Part shown: piece by piece, positions 8,241 through 11,503 of the stretch | Position numbering within the stretch: position 1 is the stretch's first letter | Layout: each line of letters opens with the position of its first letter | Source of the DNA: Cyclobacteriaceae bacterium | GTDB taxonomy: Bacteria; Bacteroidota; Bacteroidia; Cytophagales; Cyclobacteriaceae | Assembly: GCA_029861825.1 (NCBI GenBank) | Contig: JAOTYN010000081.1 | Location: forward strand, 1-11,503 | DNA: 11,503 bases | Direction of reading: 5' to 3' | Made by a program: the position numbers and the translations under genes | Notes under the pieces: generated by a model | Database searches by the model: none | What the model saw: the letters and a program-made list of their open reading frames with translations, nothing else | Told to the model about the DNA's origin: nothing

Positions 8241-9703
8241 ATAGGGCCCAGAACCCGGGCTAATGATTCCTTGATCTTGGTAGAACGTGGGCGTTTCATG
8301 AACTCAGAAAGCACCACTTCCTTACTGTCCTTAATATCTTCCAGAAAGCTCTCCTCCATTTTTTTCACGGTTTCCCGGTCATATATTAAGGCGTTAACCT
8401 CAAAATTCTTATCAAAGCTACGGCTGTCCATGTTGGCGGTGCCCACGGTGGTAAAAAGTCCATCCACCATCATCACTTTCCCGTGATTGAATCCTTTCTG
8501 GTAAAGATATACGTGAACTCCCGCTTGCAGCAGCTCTTCTACGTACGACATGGAGCCATACAAGTGCGTGGTAATATCGGATTTGCTGGGTAAGATCAAT
8601 TTTACATCCACACCGCTGAGGGCGGCGGTCTTTAATGCCGTAAGGATACTCTCATTGGGCATAAAATAGGGAGTTGAAATATAAATGTAATGCTCGGCGG
8701 TAGTAATGGCGGTGAAGTAGGCCTGCATAATACTGGACCAGTCAGAATCAGGACCGCTCACGGTAATTTGCACCCAAAGGGTTTTCCGGACCGGAGATTT
8801 GGGAAAGTAACCACTCCCTTGCAAATAGTCCTTGGTGATAAAATACCAGTCCGTTATAAATATGGTTTGTAAACTTTGAACGGCGTCGCCGGTAATTTTA
8901 AGATGAGTGTCTCTCCAAATCCCCAATTTATCAGTACCATGTATATATCTGTCGGCAATATTCAAGCCACCCACATAGGCTTTCTTTCCATCTATCACCA
9001 CGATCTTCCGGTGGTTGCGGTAGTTGATCTTATTGGCCACCAGGGGGAATCGAACAGGCATAAATACGCCCACTTTAACTCCGGCCTTTTTCAAGGTCTT
9101 CAGGAAAGACTTACTCAAACCCCAACTACCTATAGCATCGATAATCAGGCGTATTTCCAAGCCCTGTTGGGCTTTTTCCACCAGAATATCCCGAATTTTT
9201 TTCCCTATCTCGTCCTCCTCATATACATAGTACTCCAAATGGATGTGGTGTTGGGCCTGTAACATGTCCTCAATGAGAGCATCAAATTTGGCTTTGCCAT
9301 TGTTGAGGATCTCCACAGTATTATTGGACGTTAGCAAGGCTTTACTGTTATTGAGCAGCAGTTTAATGATATGCAGTTTCTGAGTGGGAATGGGACCTGA
9401 CTCATCAGTAATCCCTGATAGATCTCTTATCTGATTCAGGCTTATCTGTTCCATTCTTTGCAGGTCCGTGAGTCCTTTACGACTGAATATTTTCACCTTT
9501 CGGAAGTTCCTTCCAAAATTTAAGTATATGCTTAGTCCCAGTATTGGTAAGGCCACGATCACCAAAATCCAGGCCATGGTAATTTCAGGATCACGGTTTT
9601 CCTGAAGCAATACCAGCAATGTATATCCGATTATTAATAAGTAAATGAGAAGTCCTGCAATTCCTAGAATTCCGGTCAAAGTCAAACCGTAGATTATGAC
9701 CAT
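8234..9703 (-). CDS. cls: Cardiolipin synthase, phospholipase D superfamily
   Basis: This inner-membrane enzyme of 489 residues condenses phospholipids (typically two phosphatidylglycerols) to cardiolipin. Two N-terminal transmembrane segments (about residues 5-33 and 42-62) form the usual PLD-nuclease N-terminal membrane module (NRDPEITMAWILVIVALPIL). Two complete HKD motifs follow: HRKIVVIDG with His231, Lys233 and Asp238, and HGKVMMVDG with His407, Lys409 and Asp414. Each is followed by the expected Gly-rich and N-x-D/DSRS stretches (GGLNIADRY and GTANMDSRSFDKNFE). Length and architecture match full-length bacterial ClsA-type synthases. The ATG at 9701-9703 is the natural start, because the first membrane helix begins right after it. 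It lies 46 bases downstream of the HDAC-like gene on the same strand, with a possible promoter of its own in that gap. Its stop lies inside the end of the converging GDPD gene. Confidence 0.95.
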   Translation of the reverse strand: MVIIYGLTLTGILGIAGLLIYLLIIGYTLLVLLQENRDPEITMAWILVIVALPILGLSIYLNFGRNFRKVKIFSRKGLTDLQRMEQISLNQIRDLSGITDESGPIPTQKLHIIKLLLNNSKALLTSNNTVEILNNGKAKFDALIEDMLQAQHHIHLEYYVYEEDEIGKKIRDILVEKAQQGLEIRLIIDAIGSWGLSKSFLKTLKKAGVKVGVFMPVRFPLVANKINYRNHRKIVVIDGKKAYVGGLNIADRYIHGTDKLGIWRDTHLKITGDAVQSLQTIFITDWYFITKDYLQGSGYFPKSPVRKTLWVQITVSGPDSDWSSIMQAYFTAITTAEHYIYISTPYFMPNESILTALKTAALSGVDVKLILPSKSDITTHLYGSMSYVEELLQAGVHVYLYQKGFNHGKVMMVDGLFTTVGTANMDSRSFDKNFEVNALIYDRETVKKMEESFLEDIKDSKEVVLSEFMKRPRSTKIKESLARVLGPIY

Positions 9704-9706
9704 ATG

Positions 9707-9733
9707 GGGTATACCTGTTTCTTAAAAATACCC
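9707..9733 (-). repeat. Small inverted repeat in the cls leader
   Basis: GGGTAT at 9707-9712 and ATACCC at 9728-9733 form a perfect 6-base-pair stem with a 15-base loop. In the mRNA it would sit 3 bases before the cls start codon, where it could mask the start. The downstream box of the putative cls promoter lies inside it, so only part would be transcribed from that promoter. The full hairpin would exist only on read-through transcripts from bcp and the HDAC-like gene. Confidence 0.3.
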
Positions 9734-9753
9734 ATTCCGCATTTACCGGTCAA
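9723..9753 (-). promoter_or_regulatory. Putative promoter for cls inside the end of the upstream gene
   Basis: On the minus strand TTG (bases 9751-9753) is followed after exactly 20 bases by TATTTTTA (9723-9730), seven of eight positions being compatible with TAnnTTTG. The box ends 19 bases before the cls ATG. The upstream box overlaps the stop codon of the HDAC-like gene. Read-through from upstream is equally possible. Confidence 0.4.
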
Positions 9754-10715
9754 GCGGTGTCCAAAGACCAATAAGGAATCAGGCATTTTTTAAGTGATGC
9801 CAGGTCTTTCAGGGTTTTCTGCACCAGGAGAGGAGATGTAGTGGTGGGCTCCTCGGATTGTTCCGGTGGTTTACTGTTAAAACCATTAACAAAATTATGA
9901 ATAGCCAGCGGTAGCATACTCAGGTTATACCCTCCTTCCAAAACCGCAAAAACCCTGTCAAAGTTTTCTCTCAACCATTGGCCGCAGCGGTAAAAAGCCT
10001 GGAGACTGTATTGAAGTTGTAATAAAGGATCTTCCCGGTACCCGTCAAAACCTGCTGATACTGCCACTACATCCGGTTGAAACTGGTGTCCAATGTGGCC
10101 GATCAATTCCATTCCCTGCCAGAACAGGTCATCACCTGCCCCTGGTGGCAGCGGAATATTTACGGTAAATCCTTTTCCCGGGCCCGACCCAATTTCATCG
10201 ATCCAGCCATGGCCGGGAAAAGCCGGAAATTGATGAATGGAGCAAAAGAGCACATTAGGGTCCTCATAAAAGATATGGGAAGTGCCATCACCAAGATGAC
10301 CATCGAAGTCCAGGATCATTACCCGTTTACCTTGACGCTGCAAGTGTTTTACTGCGATGGCGATATTGTTGAAAAGGCAGAATCCGGTGGACTTATGGGG
10401 GTAGGCATGATGTCCCGGAGGCCGGATCAATGCAAAATCTCCCTGGTCCGCGGCGGTGATGCTGGCCCCAACCCCAGCCAAAGCTGCAGCATAACTGCCC
10501 ACACTGGTCAAGGTGTCATTATCCAAGGGTCTTTCATGGTTACAAGCGCTACGTACTTGCTCGATATGGGCAGCGGTATGCACCAGGGGCACATAGTCCA
10601 ATCCGAAGGCCGTGTCGGAGGGTGGCAGATGTTCAAATTTCTGCAGTCGTTGTGGGCATTCAGGATGAGCACCTGTTTGATGGCCCAGGCATGCCGGGAC
10701 GAAAATAAAATTCAA
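9750..10715 (-). CDS. Histone deacetylase-family amidohydrolase (AcuC/class II-like), TTG start
   Basis: This 321-residue zinc-dependent deacetylase-family protein is presumably cytoplasmic. Family members remove acetyl groups from lysines or small amines; the bacterial substrate is unknown here. Visible active-site elements are RPPGHHA (His102 and His103), DFDGHLGDGT (relay Asp136, zinc ligands Asp138 and His140), SAGFDGY (zinc ligand Asp224) and EGGYN (Tyr263, transition-state residue). The second histidine of the common D-x-H-H-G motif is Leu141 here. The last 40 or so residues are Ser/Pro/Thr-rich and then polar, outside the core fold. The start is a TTG: the preceding codon is the TAG stop of bcp, and no in-frame ATG or GTG occurs before the conserved GHQTGAHPECPQRL segment. 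It therefore abuts bcp with no spacer, which suggests coupled translation. Confidence 0.9.
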   Translation of the reverse strand: MNFIFVPACLGHQTGAHPECPQRLQKFEHLPPSDTAFGLDYVPLVHTAAHIEQVRSACNHERPLDNDTLTSVGSYAAALAGVGASITAADQGDFALIRPPGHHAYPHKSTGFCLFNNIAIAVKHLQRQGKRVMILDFDGHLGDGTSHIFYEDPNVLFCSIHQFPAFPGHGWIDEIGSGPGKGFTVNIPLPPGAGDDLFWQGMELIGHIGHQFQPDVVAVSAGFDGYREDPLLQLQYSLQAFYRCGQWLRENFDRVFAVLEGGYNLSMLPLAIHNFVNGFNSKPPEQSEEPTTTSPLLVQKTLKDLASLKKCLIPYWSLDTA

Positions 10716-11168
10716 CTAATTTCTGATTATCTGATGTGCATGTTCTTTGGCCTTAACCTTCTCAATGATATCGGAGATCACTCCATTTTCATCAATTACA
10801 AAGGTAGTTCTGGCTGTACCCATATAGTTCCTGCCATACATGGATTTTTCAATCCAAGTACCGTAAGTCTGATGCATATCTTTTTCAGTATCGGCCAAAA
10901 GAGAAAAAGGCAACTCATGCTTATCAATAAATTTCTTATGGGACTTAGCGGAATCACTGCTTATACCCAAAACTTCATAACCTTCTGATCTCAACTCCTG
11001 ATAATGATCCCTGAGGTTGCAGACTTCATTGGTACAAGTCGGTGTATTATCTCTGGGGTAGAAAAAAAGGATCAATTTTTTGCCCCGGTAATCTGAAAGT
11101 TTGGTGGGTAATCCCTGTTCGTTTTCAATGACAAAATCTGGTGCAGGATCTCCTATTTTTAGTTTCAT
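10716..11168 (-). CDS. bcp: Peroxiredoxin, Bcp/PrxQ type
   Basis: This 150-residue cytoplasmic thiol peroxidase reduces hydrogen peroxide and organic hydroperoxides using thioredoxin-like donors. The active site reads FFYPRDNTPTCTNEVC, with Thr42, peroxidatic Cys45 and, five residues later, Cys50, the resolving cysteine position typical of the atypical two-cysteine Bcp/PrxQ group. The conserved arginine of the active site is Arg120 in MGTARTTFVID. Length is normal for the family, and the N-terminus (MKLKIGDPAPDF) fits the ATG at 11166-11168 exactly. It is the first gene of the minus-strand group, with a good promoter 23 bases upstream. Its TAG stop directly touches the start of the HDAC-like gene. 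A role in oxidative-stress defence is established for the family; a connection to deacetylation is only suggested by linkage. Confidence 0.96.
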   Translation of the reverse strand: MKLKIGDPAPDFVIENEQGLPTKLSDYRGKKLILFFYPRDNTPTCTNEVCNLRDHYQELRSEGYEVLGISSDSAKSHKKFIDKHELPFSLLADTEKDMHQTYGTWIEKSMYGRNYMGTARTTFVIDENGVISDIIEKVKAKEHAHQIIRN

Positions 11169-11190
11169 ATGCTCAACAAGGTTAGTACGG

Positions 11191-11222
11191 CAAATATAAC
11201 CAAAGCAAGGAACAGGAATAAA
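11191..11222 (-). promoter_or_regulatory. Promoter of bcp
   Basis: The minus strand carries TATATTTG (11191-11198), an exact match to the Bacteroidota box TAnnTTTG. A TTTA (11219-11222) lies 20 bases upstream, in place of TTTG. The distance from the downstream box to the bcp ATG is 22 bases, matching the other putative promoters of the window. It also lies after the terminator at 11251-11292, as expected for a fresh transcription start. Confidence 0.6.
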
Positions 11223-11250
11223 TGTTTGAGGGGAACTTTATAGGAGTGGT

Positions 11251-11292
11251 AAAAACAAAAGCGGGAATCCCTTCTTTCGAAATTATTCCCGC
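11251..11292 (-). terminator. Intrinsic terminator of an incoming minus-strand transcript
   Basis: GCGGGAAT (11261-11268) and ATTCCCGC (11285-11292) form a perfect 8-base-pair, GC-rich stem with a 16-base loop. On the minus strand the hairpin is followed immediately by TTTTGTTTTT (11251-11260), a classic terminator tail. On the plus strand the following sequence (TTAATTCTG) is a poor tail. It therefore ends a transcript that enters from the right of the window and separates it from bcp. Confidence 0.75.
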
Positions 11293-11294
11293 TT

Positions 11295-11324
11295 AATTCT
11301 GTAAATCCGTAGACCTTCAGAATT
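11295..11324 (-). repeat. Hairpin directly upstream of the terminator
   Basis: AATTCTG (11295-11301) and CAGAATT (11318-11324) form a perfect 7-base-pair stem with a 16-base loop. It is separated from the terminator stem by only two bases, giving two stacked hairpins before the T-run, an arrangement often seen at the ends of structured RNAs. Confidence 0.5.
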
Positions 11325-11416
11325 CCAAGTTACTGTTATTTTGACTTTCTCCTCGAAACCGGATCCGAGAACCCGACTACCTCAGAGTGTAACGTTTGAG
11401 CTTCCCGCTTCTTCCG

Positions 11417-11440
11417 GAGTTAATCCCGTGAGAATAACTC
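11417..11440 (-). repeat. Short inverted repeat in the unassigned right end
   Basis: GAGTTA (11417-11422) and TAACTC (11435-11440) pair perfectly over six bases with a 12-base loop. Alone it is unremarkable; together with the two hairpins nearer the terminator it adds mild support for a folded RNA. Confidence 0.3.
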
Positions 11441-11503
11441 TTTCCGAAACTTTCCACCTTCACATCCGACCTTTTACCGCCGGCCTTTTATCTCTCACTT
11501 GGT

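Larger units (their letters stand above)
11283..11503 (-). other. 3' end of an unidentified transcript: decayed gene end or structured RNA
   Basis: No intact gene is visible here. On the minus strand one frame runs from 11501 to a TAA at 11283-11285 and is broken only by TGA at 11460-11462 and 11382-11384. Its last 32 codons (11286-11381) read like protein, for example EEKVKITVTWNSEGLRIYRI, and the stretch between the TGAs includes WKVSERVILTGLTPEEAG. A second frame is also open for about 38 codons up to a TAG, so coding evidence is weak. The strand is purine-rich, as coding or structured RNA strands often are. Inverted repeats (11295-11324 and 11417-11440) precede the terminator. Candidate explanations are the tail of a pseudogene or an RNA gene extending past the window. 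I cannot match it to any known family. Confidence 0.35.

Noticed and set aside
10077..10988. Long plus-strand open frame of 303 codons
   Set aside because: It lies fully antisense to the HDAC-like and bcp genes, which have clear family motifs. Its translation has no domain signature.
11165..11329. Minus-strand 54-codon open stretch whose TGA overlaps the bcp ATG (ATGA), with a hydrophobic end
   Set aside because: It has no ATG or GTG start, it runs straight through the terminator hairpin and the bcp promoter, and its hydrophobic look comes from T-rich promoter DNA.
11405..11425. Resemblance of TCCGGAAGAAGC on the minus strand to the SRP RNA tip (TCCGGAAGGAAGC)
   Set aside because: The closing pairs of the GGAA loop and the conserved symmetric loop are missing, so it does not fold like SRP RNA.
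1..11503. Mobile elements, CRISPR arrays, tRNA genes or defence systems
   Set aside because: I found no transposase or integrase motifs, terminal repeats, regularly spaced repeats, tRNA-like cloverleaf or known defence proteins on either strand.

Overview
The window looks like a chromosomal stretch from a member of the Bacteroidota, probably Flavobacteriia-like. Three things point there. The gene families fit, including a very large secreted Asp-box/sortilin-type propeller protein. Shine-Dalgarno sequences are nearly absent before the starts. Several upstream regions resemble the Bacteroidota sigma-A promoter (TTG or TTTG, 18-20 bases, then a TAnnTTTG-like box). Species cannot be told from this sequence.

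Layout, left to right. Positions 1-3282 hold a tightly packed plus-strand run: the C-terminal tail of an unidentified protein cut by the window edge, an MscS-type mechanosensitive channel whose start overlaps that tail, and a trans-sulfuration PLP enzyme (cystathionine gamma-synthase/lyase family) 7 bases further on. Positions 3355-6510 hold a 1051-residue secreted protein with eleven visible Asp-box repeats, which appears to have its own promoter. A minus-strand YdcF/ElyC/SanA-like (DUF218) membrane protein converges on it. It is divergent, across 75 bases, from a membrane-anchored glycerophosphodiester phosphodiesterase. That gene overlaps tail-to-tail by 7 bases with a minus-strand cardiolipin synthase. 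Upstream of the synthase on the minus strand are a histone-deacetylase-family amidohydrolase and a Bcp-type peroxiredoxin. The likely minus-strand order is bcp, HDAC-like, cls, with bcp and the HDAC-like gene directly abutting.

Functionally this is mostly envelope and housekeeping content: osmotic safety valve, sulfur amino-acid metabolism, phospholipid turnover (GDPD beside cardiolipin synthase), peroxide defence, and an envelope DUF218 protein. I see no transposase, integrase, CRISPR array, tRNA, rRNA or recognisable defence system, and I do not claim a new system here.

The least explained part is the right end (11169-11503). It holds a good bcp promoter, then a strong minus-strand intrinsic terminator preceded by a second hairpin. 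These mark the 3' end of an unidentified transcript entering from beyond the window. That transcript contains a 72-codon frame broken only by two TGA codons, as well as short inverted repeats. It could be a decayed gene end or a structured RNA.
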